Notes: a model not told the origin generated them from the sequence alone. A stretch of 10,880 nucleotides of DNA from Phytoactinopolyspora endophytica (GCF_004138495.1 NZ_ML142856.1:115176-126055), one strand, 5' to 3'; numbered from the stretch's first letter, positions 1 through 6,766 are shown. Translations and numbers: made by a program.

Positions 1-646
1 GCGTGATCAGCCCGAAGAACACGTCGAGCCGCCCCGCTGCCGCCATCAGCCCGGCCGAGACGGCGACGTTCATGACGTTCATCCAGAGGATGTAGATCAC
101 GGGCAGCCCGAGGAAGACACCGAGAATGAGCGCCCCGGCGGCCACCCACGCGTTGTTGATCCAGACCTGCGTCGCGAACGAGCCCGCCGGGTTGGCCGAG
201 TAGTAGTCCTCGAAATCGTGCTCGACCAGCTGCCGGATCTCCTCGGGCGCGCCGATGGTCGCCTGCACGTCGGGGTTGGCCGCCACCCATCCGGCGATGA
301 CCGCGCCCACGACCAGGGACACCAGCGCGGCGCTGACCCACCAGTATCGGTTCAGGTACACGGCCGCAGGGAACCGGACTGTCAGGAACCGCACGACGTC
401 GTTCCAGCCCGGGTCGCGCGACCCGGCGACGGCGGCGCGGGCACGAGCAACCAGGCCGGACAGCTTGCCCAGCAGGACGGGATCGGGGGCGGCCGACCGG
501 ACCATCGCCAGATGGGTGGAGACGGTCCTGTACAGCTGGACAAGCTCGTCGGCTTCTGGACCCGACAGCCGGCCACGTCGTCGCACCAGGTCGGACAGGC
601 GATCCCACTCGTCCTGGTGCGCGGCGATAAACGCGTCGACGTCCAC
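1..646 (-). CDS. SpoIIM-family (stage II sporulation protein M-like) membrane protein, partial
   Basis: Reading the minus strand gives an uninterrupted frame of 215 codons from a GTG at 646-644 to the left edge, so the C-terminus is missing. The start is supported by AAGGGGG at 651-657, 4 nt upstream. The N-terminus (VDVDAFIAAHQDEWDRL) and the soluble helical part with YRTVSTHLAMVR fit the SpoIIM/DUF95 family of actinobacteria. Hydrophobic stretches follow at about residues 104-120 (after LNRYWWVSAAL) and 165-190 (after INNAWVAAGALILG), and a further one begins near the edge (ISAGLM-like VSAGLM). The neighbouring divergent RDD gene supports the call: SpoIIM and RDD genes are paired divergently in many actinobacteria, usually near MoxR/DUF58 genes. 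The molecular role of this family outside endospore formers is unknown, and spo naming does not imply sporulation here. Family call is firm, function is not. Confidence 0.88.
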   Translation of the reverse strand, partial: MDVDAFIAAHQDEWDRLSDLVRRRGRLSGPEADELVQLYRTVSTHLAMVRSAAPDPVLLGKLSGLVARARAAVAGSRDPGWNDVVRFLTVRFPAAVYLNRYWWVSAALVSLVVGAVIAGWVAANPDVQATIGAPEEIRQLVEHDFEDYYSANPAGSFATQVWINNAWVAAGALILGVFLGLPVIYILWMNVMNVAVSAGLMAAAGRLDVFFGLIT

Positions 647-743
647 GCGACCCCCTTCTGTCTCAGGCGCGCCGTGCTCCAGCTCGAGAGTACGGGGCAG
701 CCGGTGCGGCAAATCGCGCAGGTGGTGCGGCAGACTGGGCGGT
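647..743. promoter_or_regulatory. Divergent promoter region between SpoIIM-like and RDD genes
   Basis: This 97-nt spacer must hold the 5' signals of both divergent genes. On the plus strand CAGACT at 731-736 lies 7 nt before the ATG at 744, the spacing of an actinobacterial -10 box in a leaderless transcript; no Shine-Dalgarno sequence precedes that ATG. On the minus strand there is a purine-rich ribosome site (651-657). No convincing -35 box or operator palindrome was seen. Confidence 0.45.
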
Positions 744-1766
744 ATGAGCGACGTCGTGACCGGAGAGGCCGTCCCGCTGGAACTGCGGCTGGCCAAGTTC
801 CCGTCCCGCACGATCGCGATCGTGATCGATCTCGCTGTGTACCTCGTGTGCGGGTTGGGCCTGTTCGGGCTCATCAGCGCGGTCATACCCGGCGTCGACA
901 CGGCCATGGCCACCGCGCTGGGACTGGTCGCCGTCATCCTGCTCCTGGTCGCGCTTCCGACCACCATCGAGACATTGAGCCGCGGCAGGTCACTCGGCAA
1001 GCTCGCGCTCGGGCTGCGCGTGGTGCGCGACGACGGCGGTCCGATCCGTACCCGGCACGCCCTGGTCCGTGCGTTGAGCGGAGTCTTCGCCGACTTCGTC
1101 ATCACTTCGGGCGTCGGGGCAGTCTTCTGCTCGCTCCTCAACGAGCGCGGCAAACGTATCGGCGACGTGCTGGCGGGCACCGTCGTCGTCCGCGAGCGCA
1201 TTCCGGCGCCGCCGGGCATACCGGCGGTGCCGGATGAGCTGGCGAACTGGGCCACGGGCCTGGAGCTGTCCCGGCTGCCGAACGATCTCGCGCTGTCGGC
1301 ACGGAGTTACCTGAGCCGGTGGCGACAGCTCTCACCTGCTGTCCGGGAGCCGCTGGGAGCCCGGCTGGCCGACCAGGTCGCGGCCGTGGTCAGCCCGCCG
1401 CCGCCACCCGGCGTACCGGCATGGGCATACCTCGCCGCCGTCCTCAATGAGCGAGGCCGCAGGGAGAGCGTCCGTCTGTCCGCGCAGCAGCAGGGGGCGA
1501 CGGGGTTCCAGCAGTCCAGCCCGGACCAGCAAGGCCCCCGTACTCGGGAAGGCGACGGCTGGGCGGGCCCGGGACGAGAGCCATCGGGCTGGGCACAGCC
1601 CGGGTCGCCGGACGGGCGGGTGAGCGACGAACCGCCCGGGCCTGACGTGGCGGGGCCCGATCGCCGGGATGAGGATGCACCCACGCAGTGTCCTCGCGGA
1701 GACGGCCGCGACGACACTGCGTCGGATCAGCAGCGGACTACCGGCGGTTTCGCGCCACCTGCGTGA
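744..1766 (+). CDS. RDD-family integral membrane protein with long disordered C-terminal tail
   Basis: 340 aa. The ATG at 744 is chosen because homology-like sequence begins there (MSDVVTGEAVPLELRLAKFP) and because a -10 box sits 7 nt upstream; in-frame extension further upstream runs through the divergent gene. The RDD domain covers about residues 13-150: an R22-x6-D29 pair inside the first membrane helix (RTIAIVIDLAVY), a second hydrophobic helix about 55-78, the GRSLGKLALGLRVV loop at 81-94 and a third hydrophobic segment about 112-132 followed by NERGKRIGDVLAGT. Residues 160-245 look helical and soluble. Residues about 246-340 are rich in Q, G, P, D and R and probably unstructured. RDD proteins are membrane proteins of mostly unknown role, some proposed to act in ion transport. 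Convergent with manA downstream. Confidence 0.88.
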   Translation: MSDVVTGEAVPLELRLAKFPSRTIAIVIDLAVYLVCGLGLFGLISAVIPGVDTAMATALGLVAVILLLVALPTTIETLSRGRSLGKLALGLRVVRDDGGPIRTRHALVRALSGVFADFVITSGVGAVFCSLLNERGKRIGDVLAGTVVVRERIPAPPGIPAVPDELANWATGLELSRLPNDLALSARSYLSRWRQLSPAVREPLGARLADQVAAVVSPPPPPGVPAWAYLAAVLNERGRRESVRLSAQQQGATGFQQSSPDQQGPRTREGDGWAGPGREPSGWAQPGSPDGRVSDEPPGPDVAGPDRRDEDAPTQCPRGDGRDDTASDQQRTTGGFAPPA

Positions 1767-1811
1767 CCGAGGTCGATGTCGACGTCGGCCTGTGCACACC
1801 CCACGAGGAAG

Positions 1812-1862
1812 GCCCTAGAGCCGCACCCGGGCCGCGAGCGGCAGATTCCGGGCTTCTAGGGC
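1812..1862. terminator. Candidate bidirectional terminator between RDD gene and manA
   Basis: Eight-base perfect inverted arms GCCCTAGA (1812-1819) and TCTAGGGC (1855-1862) enclose a second small stem GCCGC (1820-1824) / GCGGC (1838-1842). It sits 45 nt after the RDD stop and directly beside the manA stop, where two converging genes end. There is no T-tract on either strand, as is common for G+C-rich terminators, so function is inferred from structure and position only. Confidence 0.4.
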
Positions 1863-1863
1863 A

Positions 1864-3060
1864 CTAACTGAGGTTCGGAGTGATGGTGAAGGCGACACCG
1901 CTGCCGGTGATCGCCGCCGACCGTTCGGAGTCCGGAACGAAGGCGGCCTGCCCCTGCCCCAGCTCCATCGGCTCCGCCTGGCTGCTCTCGACGATGTTCG
2001 CGCCGGTCCGCAGCTCCGCATGGCCGTCGACGACGAGCACCACGCGTGGGCCGTAGCCGCTCGGGTGGATCTCCTCGTCGCCGAGCTCGAGACGGCATAT
2101 CCGGAACTCGTCGAGATCCCGGACCGGGTAGACGTTCTCCCGCGGGCCGCATTCGCGCGGAAGCACCCGCTGGGCACCCTGAGCCTCATAGCGCAGGATC
2201 CGCTCCACCTCGGCTGTGTCGATGTGTTTGGGCGTCAGACCTGCCCGTAACGTGTTGTCCGAGCTCGCCTGCGGCTCCACGGCGACGCCGGACAGGTAGG
2301 CATGCGGCACCCCTGCGCCTACGAATGCGGCGTCGCCGGGGCGCAGCGGCACCCGGATCATCAACGACGCGAGGAGAATCCCGCGGTCGCCCGGGTACGT
2401 GTCGGCGAGCCGGGCCACGATCCGCAGCGCCTCCCGGTCCTGCCGGGCCCGCGCCACCTCGATCAAGGCGCTGACCAGACGTTGCGCCTCGGCCTCGGGC
2501 AGATTCAGCCAGGTCGTCACCAGCTCGCGTAGCCCGTCGTCGCGCTTGAGCATCGCGGCCGCGTCGTCGAACTCGGCACGCTCGATCTCCTCGAACAGCC
2601 ACACCAGCTCGCGCGGGTCCCGGAAGCCCATCAGCGCCTCGAACTCGGTGAGCGCGACCACCATCTCCGGCTTGTGGTTGCGGTCACGGTAGGAGCGCTT
2701 CGGCGAGTCCAGCGCGACGCCCGCCGCGTCTTCGGCAGCGTATCCCTGCTGGGCCTGTTCGATGGTCGGGTGCACCTGGATGGACAGCGGCCGCTCGATG
2801 GCGAGGATCTTCAGCAAGTACGGCAGCACGCCGCCGAACCGTTCGGTCACCTTGGTGCCGAGCGTGCTGTCCGGGTCGTCCGCGATGTAGCGGTCAAGCG
2901 TCCGCCCGTCCGCGGCGACCGTCGACGGCGAGCCCGGGTGGGCACCGACCCAAAGCTCAGCCTGCGGCTGCCCCGTGGGCTCCTGACCGAGCAGTTCCGG
3001 GATCACCGTCGGCGATCCCCACGCGTACGAACGCACCGGGTTTTGGAGAAGTACAGCCAC
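1864..3060 (-). CDS. manA: Mannose-6-phosphate isomerase, class I
   Basis: 398 aa cytoplasmic zinc enzyme that interconverts fructose-6-phosphate and mannose-6-phosphate, the entry to GDP-mannose for mannolipids and glycans. Family motifs are all visible: YAWGS at 12-16, ELWVGAHPGSPS at 35-46, LSIQVHP at 92-98, NHKPEM at 128-133, VPHAYLSG at 251-258 and SSDNTLRAGLTPKHID at 266-281. By motif position the zinc ligands are Q95, H97, E132 and H253, and R272 matches the family's active-site arginine. Length is normal. The GTG at 3060 gives the standard N-terminus; there is no Shine-Dalgarno, but TAGGGT lies 6 nt upstream, suggesting a leaderless message. manB, a Trm112-like gene and a SIS gene lie on the same strand at 9.2-10.9 kb but are separated from manA by a block of opposite-strand genes, so manA here appears to have its own promoter. 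Codon 271 is TTA. Confidence 0.96.
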   Translation of the reverse strand: MAVLLQNPVRSYAWGSPTVIPELLGQEPTGQPQAELWVGAHPGSPSTVAADGRTLDRYIADDPDSTLGTKVTERFGGVLPYLLKILAIERPLSIQVHPTIEQAQQGYAAEDAAGVALDSPKRSYRDRNHKPEMVVALTEFEALMGFRDPRELVWLFEEIERAEFDDAAAMLKRDDGLRELVTTWLNLPEAEAQRLVSALIEVARARQDREALRIVARLADTYPGDRGILLASLMIRVPLRPGDAAFVGAGVPHAYLSGVAVEPQASSDNTLRAGLTPKHIDTAEVERILRYEAQGAQRVLPRECGPRENVYPVRDLDEFRICRLELGDEEIHPSGYGPRVVLVVDGHAELRTGANIVESSQAEPMELGQGQAAFVPDSERSAAITGSGVAFTITPNLS

Positions 3061-3161
3061 GGAAGAACCCTAACGTAACGGACTTCGAAATACCTAGTCC
3101 AATACCGCAACCTCCTTTGCATGCTGCGCGGCCCGGGCGCACAGCACGTAAAGTTCGCAGG
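3061..3161. promoter_or_regulatory. Divergent promoter region manA / methyltransferase
   Basis: This 101-nt spacer serves both genes. Minus strand: TAGGGT (complement of 3067-3072) lies 6 nt before the manA GTG; a TTGGAC at 3102-3097 could be a -35 box, but its spacing fits a second possible -10, TACGTT (3077-3072, 19 nt), better. Plus strand: TAAAGT at 3149-3154 lies 7 nt before the GTG at 3162. Both look like leaderless promoters. GGACT (3080-3084) and AGTCC (3096-3100) form a weak dyad around the middle that could be an operator. Confidence 0.45.
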
Positions 3162-3890
3162 GTGAGCGATCCGTACGGTGACCTGGAACTCGTCGAGCTG
3201 TATGACATCGACAATCCTGGCGGGGCGGACCATGCCTGGTATCGCGCCCTGGCCGATGAGGTCGGCGCGCGGTCGATCATCGACCTGGGGTGCGGCACCG
3301 GCTTGCTGACGCGCTCGCTGGTTCAGCCGGGCAGGAGTGTGATCGGCGTCGACCCGAGCAGAACCATGCTGGGCTACGCGCGCCGGCAGCCGGGCGCCGA
3401 CTCGGTGACCTGGATCGAGGGCGACGCATCCGCGCTGGCATCGACCGGAACCACTGACCTCGCCATCTGTACCGGCAATGCGATCATGCACGTCAGCCCG
3501 GAGGAACTGCCCGCGACACTCACGTCACTCGTCCAGGCGATCCGCCCCGGCGGGACGTTCAGCTTCGAGTCGCGCAACCCCGGGTACCGCGAGTGGGAGC
3601 GTTGGACTGCCGAGGCCACCTATGGTGAGCGCGACACCCCGGCCGGGTACTTGCGGGAATGGCTCGAGGTCAGCAGCGCCGACAACGGCCGTGTGGTCTT
3701 CGACGCGCACAACGTGTTCCCCGGCGGGGAGGATCGCATCTACACCAGTACCCTCTACTTCCGCACCGCCGAGGAGTTCCGTCAGGAGCTGGACGCGGCG
3801 GGCTTCGCTGATGTCGCGTGGTACGGCGACTGGCACGGCTCACCGGAAGATGACGACTCCAGAGTCATCGTCTTCCGGGCCACCCGTTGA
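3162..3890 (+). CDS. Class I SAM-dependent methyltransferase
   Basis: 242 aa. The Rossmann-type SAM site is clear: motif I DLGCGTG at 41-47, the acidic motif II residue D64 in GVDPS, and a motif III-like EGDAS with D88. NAIMHV (106-111) and IRPGGTFSFESRNP (127-140) are the usual post-motif strands. I start at GTG 3162 because the usual N-terminus of this family (SDPYGDLELVELYDIDNP) begins there and because TAAAGT is placed 7 nt upstream as for a leaderless start; a TTG at 3117 would add 15 residues without family character. The gene stands alone: it diverges from manA, and 170 nt separate it from the next gene. Substrate cannot be told from sequence; small-molecule methyltransferases of this type are diverse. 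Confidence 0.9.
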   Translation: MSDPYGDLELVELYDIDNPGGADHAWYRALADEVGARSIIDLGCGTGLLTRSLVQPGRSVIGVDPSRTMLGYARRQPGADSVTWIEGDASALASTGTTDLAICTGNAIMHVSPEELPATLTSLVQAIRPGGTFSFESRNPGYREWERWTAEATYGERDTPAGYLREWLEVSSADNGRVVFDAHNVFPGGEDRIYTSTLYFRTAEEFRQELDAAGFADVAWYGDWHGSPEDDDSRVIVFRATR

Positions 3891-4060
3891 AGCGGATCCT
3901 CCCTGCCATCGCGGCCGTAGCCCGGCGCGTCAATGTCCCACGTGCTACCGCCCGCCTCGTGCAGACCTTCGAATGCCGGACAATGTCCGGAACAGGTGAT
4001 CGGCACCGACGTCTTCGGTGAGAGGCACCATCCGGGTGCCGGCCGACGAGGAGGCCAGCC
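3891..4060 (+). promoter_or_regulatory. Upstream region of DGPF/ECF unit, with possible ECF promoter
   Basis: This 170-nt spacer shows three things. First, a perfect 7-bp dyad CCGGACA-A-TGTCCGG at 3976-3990. Second, TGTCCG (3984-3989) followed after 17 nt by CGAC (4007-4010), and overlapping CGTC at 4010-4013; ECF42 sigma factors are reported to use a TGTCGA-type -35 and a CG(A/T)C -10, so this may be an autoregulated ECF promoter (four of six -35 bases match). Third, a 6-bp hairpin GGCACC/GGTGCC (4024-4040) and a strong ribosome site GAGGAGG (4048-4054) before the ATG at 4061. Confidence 0.4.
3976..3990. repeat. Perfect inverted repeat upstream of the DGPF gene
   Basis: CCGGACA (3976-3982), one central A, then TGTCCGG (3984-3990). 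The right arm coincides with the possible ECF -35 box, so the dyad could be a regulator site, a small terminator-like hairpin behind the methyltransferase gene, or chance. The structure is seen directly; its role is inferred. Confidence 0.5.
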
Positions 4061-4486
4061 ATGAAGTACATGATCATGCTCTACGCGTCGCAGCGCGAGT
4101 ACGACCTGATGACAGGCAAGCCCACCGACCAGCCCGCCTGGTCCCAGGAGGATGTGGCGGCCATGTACAAGTTCATGGAGTCGTGGAACCAGGAGCTGGT
4201 GGAGACCGGTGAGTTCGTCGACGCACGCGGCCTGACCGCTCCTGTGCACACCCGCAGGATCCACGGCGTCAAGGACGGGGTCCCAATCGTCACCGACGGG
4301 CCGTACGCGGAGACCGAGGAGGTCCTGGCCGGCTACACGATCGTCGAGTGTGAGAGCCTCGACCGAGCCACCGAGATCGCCGCCCGGATCACCAAGAGCC
4401 CGCATCCCGGCGGCGAGCCGACCGGCACGGAGTACATCGAAGTACGGCCCATCGTCGAGGGCTTCGACGACTTCGACGTGCAGTGA
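4061..4486 (+). CDS. YCII-related / DGPF-domain protein
   Basis: 141 aa small soluble protein of the YCII/DGPF family (PF03795-type). It opens with the usual strand MKYMIMLYAS, and the signature loop is VTDGPYAETEEVLAGY at 77-92, with Y where the family name has F. The tail TEYIEVRPI (123-131) is the last strand of the ferredoxin-like fold. The start is fixed by GAGGAGG 6 nt upstream. These proteins are encoded next to ECF42 sigma factors in many actinobacteria and are their typical targets; the biochemical role of the DGPF proteins is unknown, although an enzymatic or small-molecule-binding role has been proposed. Here the sigma gene follows after 4 nt, so the two are almost certainly cotranscribed. 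Confidence 0.92.
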   Translation: MKYMIMLYASQREYDLMTGKPTDQPAWSQEDVAAMYKFMESWNQELVETGEFVDARGLTAPVHTRRIHGVKDGVPIVTDGPYAETEEVLAGYTIVECESLDRATEIAARITKSPHPGGEPTGTEYIEVRPIVEGFDDFDVQ

Positions 4487-4490
4487 GGCC

Positions 4491-5729
4491 ATGAGCGAGC
4501 CCTCTGTCGAGGACCTGCTGCGCGATCTGGCTCCGCAGGTCCTCGGCGCGCTCGTGCGCCGTTACGGGCATTTCGACACCGCCGAGGACGCCGTCCAGGA
4601 AGCACTCCTCGCCGCCGCAACACAATGGCCGGACACGGGCGTGCCCGACCGGCCGAAAGCGTGGCTGATCACCGTCGCCTCGCGACGGCTGACCGATCTG
4701 CTCCGCAGCGAACAGGCGCGTCGGCTCCGCGAGGACTCCGTCGCACAGTGGACCCTGCCCGGCAACTGGCTGGCCCCACCGGCGGATCAGCCGCCGTCCG
4801 AGTCCGACGACACGCTCATCCTGCTGTTCATGTGCTGCCATCCGACCCTGTCTCCTCCGTCGCAGATCGCGCTGACGCTGCGCGCCGTCGGCGGCCTGAC
4901 CACAGCGGAGATCGCCCGCGCATTCCTCGTGCCGGAGGCGACCATGACGCGGCGCATCACCAGGGTGAAGCAAGGCATCAAGGACAGCGGCATCCCGTTC
5001 GGTCTCCCTCGCCCGGCGGATCGTGTGGAACGGCTCGCGGCGGTGCTGCACGCGCTCTACCTGATCTTCACCGAGGGCTACGCCGCGACGTCCGGCCCCG
5101 TCCTGACGCGCGCCGATCTCTGTACCGAAGCCATCCGGCTGACTCGGATGCTCCATCAGATGCTTCCCGACGACGGCGAGGTCGCCGGTCTGTTGGCGCT
5201 CATGCTGCTCACCGATGCCAGGCGGGCGGCTCGGACCGGACCGGCCGGCGAGCTGATCCCGATGACAGAACAGGACCGGCGCCTCTGGAATGCCGATGAC
5301 ATCGCCGAAGGCGTGGCCCTCATCAGCCGGACGCTCCCGCGCGGCGAACCCGGCCCATATCAGTTGCAGGCGGCGATCGCCGCAGTGCACGACGAGGCTG
5401 CCACCGCCGACGAGACCGACTGGCCGCAGATTCTGGCCCTCTACGAGGTCCTCATGCAGATGTCGGACAACCCGGTCGTGGCCTTAAACCACACCGTCGC
5501 GGTGGCCATGGTGCGGGGTGCGGGCGCGGGGCTCGACCTGCTGGAGGAGCTCCGGTCGGACAAGCGGATCGCCGACGACCACCGGTTCCATTCCGTCCGC
5601 GCGCACCTGTTGGAGATGCTGGGTGACGACGCCGCGGCGCGGGAGGGCTACCTGGAGGCCGCCCGCCGGACCACCAGCCCACCTAAACAGCGTTACCTGC
5701 ACAGCCGCGCCGCCCGACTAGCGCCGTGA
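4491..5729 (+). CDS. ECF-family RNA polymerase sigma factor, ECF42 type, with long C-terminal extension (DUF6596)
   Basis: 412 aa, about twice a minimal ECF sigma. Region 2 spans about 10-77 (AEDAVQEALLAAATQWP at 31-47, then PKAWLITVASRRLTDLLR), region 4 about 112-165 (LSPPSQIALTLRAVGGLTTAEIARAFLVPEATMTRR as the helix-turn-helix core, described by position 120-155). From about 175 the extension begins, including the DUF6596 hallmark ALYLIFTEGYAAT (188-200), and the last 90 residues look like TPR-type helical repeats (NPVVALNHTVAVAM, HSVRAHLLEML, REGYLEAARR). In ECF42 sigmas this extension takes over control of activity and no classical anti-sigma is needed; none is present here. ATG at 4491 is 4 nt after the DGPF stop. 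Codon 332 is TTA. The signal it responds to is unknown. Confidence 0.93.
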   Translation: MSEPSVEDLLRDLAPQVLGALVRRYGHFDTAEDAVQEALLAAATQWPDTGVPDRPKAWLITVASRRLTDLLRSEQARRLREDSVAQWTLPGNWLAPPADQPPSESDDTLILLFMCCHPTLSPPSQIALTLRAVGGLTTAEIARAFLVPEATMTRRITRVKQGIKDSGIPFGLPRPADRVERLAAVLHALYLIFTEGYAATSGPVLTRADLCTEAIRLTRMLHQMLPDDGEVAGLLALMLLTDARRAARTGPAGELIPMTEQDRRLWNADDIAEGVALISRTLPRGEPGPYQLQAAIAAVHDEAATADETDWPQILALYEVLMQMSDNPVVALNHTVAVAMVRGAGAGLDLLEELRSDKRIADDHRFHSVRAHLLEMLGDDAAAREGYLEAARRTTSPPKQRYLHSRAARLAP

Positions 5730-5731
5730 CC

Positions 5732-5752
5732 TCGCTCCCCCGGTGTGAGCGA
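5732..5752 (+). terminator. Weak hairpin after the sigma-factor gene
   Basis: TCGCTC (5732-5737) and GAGCGA (5747-5752) can pair around a 9-nt loop starting 3 nt after the stop codon. The stem is only 6 bp and no T-tract follows, so this is at best a weak terminator between the sigma unit and the GntR unit. Confidence 0.25.
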
Positions 5753-5785
5753 CCTCTTACATGGGCGAAACCTCTGCCGTGCAGC

Positions 5786-5810
5786 GACGAAATGAACGAT
5801 TCCTAGCGTC
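5786..5810 (+). promoter_or_regulatory. Bipartite element, copy 1, upstream of the GntR gene
   Basis: GACGAAA (5786-5792), 8 nt, then TCCTAGCGTC (5801-5810). The same arrangement recurs at 6697-6721 before the permease gene. TAGCGT (5804-5809) fits an actinobacterial -10 (TANNNT). GACGAAA is too close to it (11 nt) to be a -35 box, so it may be a regulator half-site. A CCTCT lies 10 nt further upstream (5771-5775). Likely promoter/operator of the GntR gene, with about 73 nt of leader. Confidence 0.5.
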
Positions 5811-5882
5811 TTTCTCGTCAGCAGGACCCGCCCAGTCGCCTGGTTCCGTGGCCGGTCCCAAAGAGTGCAGGGAGAAGCTGGC

Positions 5883-6617
5883 GTGCGAAACTCGACTCGA
5901 CGTTCGGTGGCCCCACGTCGAAGGTCGATCTTTGCCGATCGGCTCGTGAACAGTGTCCCGGCCGGACAGCAACCTCAGGTCCTGGAAGACATGCGGCGCG
6001 CGATCCTGGCCGGAGACGAGCCGCCGGGCACGCTCGTCCCGATCGACGACGTGGCAAGTTTCTTCGGGGTCAGTCAGATTCCCGTTCGCGAAGCCCTGAA
6101 GATCCTGCTCGGCGAGGGGCTCGTCGAGCATGTGCCGCATGTGGGCTACAGCGTCGCCAAACTGACTTTCGCCGAGTTCCGCGAACTGTACGAGGTCCGG
6201 CAGGCGCTGGAGTCGTCGGCGCTGCGCGTCGCGATCCTGCACGCAGGCTCTGCGGACGACGAGGTCGTGCGTGCGGCGCACGGGGCCCTAGGCCAGATGA
6301 TCGCCAGCGGCGACACGCGCGGCTACCACGGAGAGTCCCGGCGGTTTCACGTATCGCTGATCGCGCCTGCGCGGATGCAGCGGCTGGCCCACATGTACGA
6401 GTCGGCGTGGAACATGACGGAGCCGGTACAGCCCATGTCCCGGGTCGACTCCGATGGCCGCGCGGTCTTCCACGAGGACCACGACCGCATGCTCGCCGCA
6501 TTCGCGGCGCGGAACTCCGAAGCGCTCGTGGAGGAGTCGCGCCGCCACTTCGAGCACCTCAAGTGGGCGATCACAGGATTCCGCGACGACCCGGACGTAT
6601 TCCGCCAGGATTCCTGA
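5883..6617 (+). CDS. GntR-family transcriptional regulator, FadR/FCD subfamily
   Basis: 244 aa. I choose GTG 5883 because GGGAGAAG (5870-5877) sits 5 nt upstream; a GTG at 5865 would add six residues and lacks such a site. The winged helix-turn-helix covers about 28-92: QVLEDMRRAILAGDEPPGTLV, then ASFFGVSQIPVREALKILLGEGLVE with the family PVREAL core, and the wing HVGYSVAKL. The FCD effector domain spans about 98-228, with likely metal-site histidines H156 (FHVSLI), H200 (EDHDRM) and H222 (RRHFEHL). Four residues before H156, where many FCD proteins have Asp or Asn, there is S152, with E151 next to it. FCD regulators usually bind small carboxylates or related metabolites and repress adjacent catabolic genes; the downstream permease/racemase pair is the obvious target. 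Confidence 0.93.
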   Translation: MRNSTRRSVAPRRRSIFADRLVNSVPAGQQPQVLEDMRRAILAGDEPPGTLVPIDDVASFFGVSQIPVREALKILLGEGLVEHVPHVGYSVAKLTFAEFRELYEVRQALESSALRVAILHAGSADDEVVRAAHGALGQMIASGDTRGYHGESRRFHVSLIAPARMQRLAHMYESAWNMTEPVQPMSRVDSDGRAVFHEDHDRMLAAFAARNSEALVEESRRHFEHLKWAITGFRDDPDVFRQDS

Positions 6618-6766
6618 GCGCCTCTTTCGAACAGCTCTGATGGCGCGCAATCCTATATCTTTCCCGTCACGCGCCCTTAATTCCTCTCCGACGGAAGACG
6701 AAACAGCGTCCTCTTAGCGTCGCAGGTCATATCGACGTCCCATTGAACCGCGACCGAGGAGGGCTC
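6618..6766 (+). promoter_or_regulatory. Intergenic region GntR / permease
   Basis: A 149-nt spacer, noticeably richer in A/T than the flanking genes. It contains GGCGCG (6642-6647) and CGCGCC (6670-6675), which could pair across a 22-nt loop, then the second copy of the shared bipartite element, then a very good ribosome site GAGGAGGG just before the ATG at 6767. It probably holds a separate regulated promoter for the permease/racemase pair. Confidence 0.45.
6697..6721 (+). promoter_or_regulatory. Bipartite element, copy 2, upstream of the permease gene
   Basis: GACGAAA (6697-6703), 8 nt, then TCTTAGCGTC (6712-6721): 16 of the 17 defined bases equal copy 1 at 5786-5810, with the same spacer length but unrelated spacer bases. 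CCTCT is again found upstream (6683-6687, 9 nt before). TAGCGT (6715-6720) is a plausible -10, about 46 nt before the permease ATG. Probable operator of the neighbouring GntR regulator, or a shared promoter. Confidence 0.5.

Noticed and set aside
218..1237. Long plus-strand open frame running from the SpoIIM-like gene into the RDD gene
   Set aside because: It is out of frame with the RDD protein, rich in Arg/Gly/His without domain character, and antisense to the clear SpoIIM-like reading frame: a high-GC shadow.
3117..3161. Upstream TTG start adding 15 residues to the methyltransferase
   Set aside because: The added residues are Arg-rich without family character, and the -10-like TAAAGT would lie inside the coding region; GTG 3162 fits better.
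4024..4040. Hairpin GGCACC/GGTGCC in the DGPF leader as a riboswitch
   Set aside because: Only a single 6-bp stem; it does not sequester the ribosome site and no conserved aptamer core is visible.
4389..5390. 333-codon minus-strand open frame opposite the sigma gene
   Set aside because: It is antisense to recognisable sigma regions 2 and 4 and has no recognisable motif; such mirror frames are expected at this G+C content.
5484..5486. TTA codon in the sigma-factor gene as a sign of bldA-type developmental control
   Set aside because: TTA codons also occur in manA (2250-2248) and in the SIS gene (9884-9882), which are basic metabolic genes, so TTA does not look specially restricted here.
5761..5949. 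Small plus-strand frame starting MGETSAVQRR upstream of the GntR gene
   Set aside because: No ribosome site, overlaps the GntR start in another frame, and contains the promoter-like element; more likely leader DNA.
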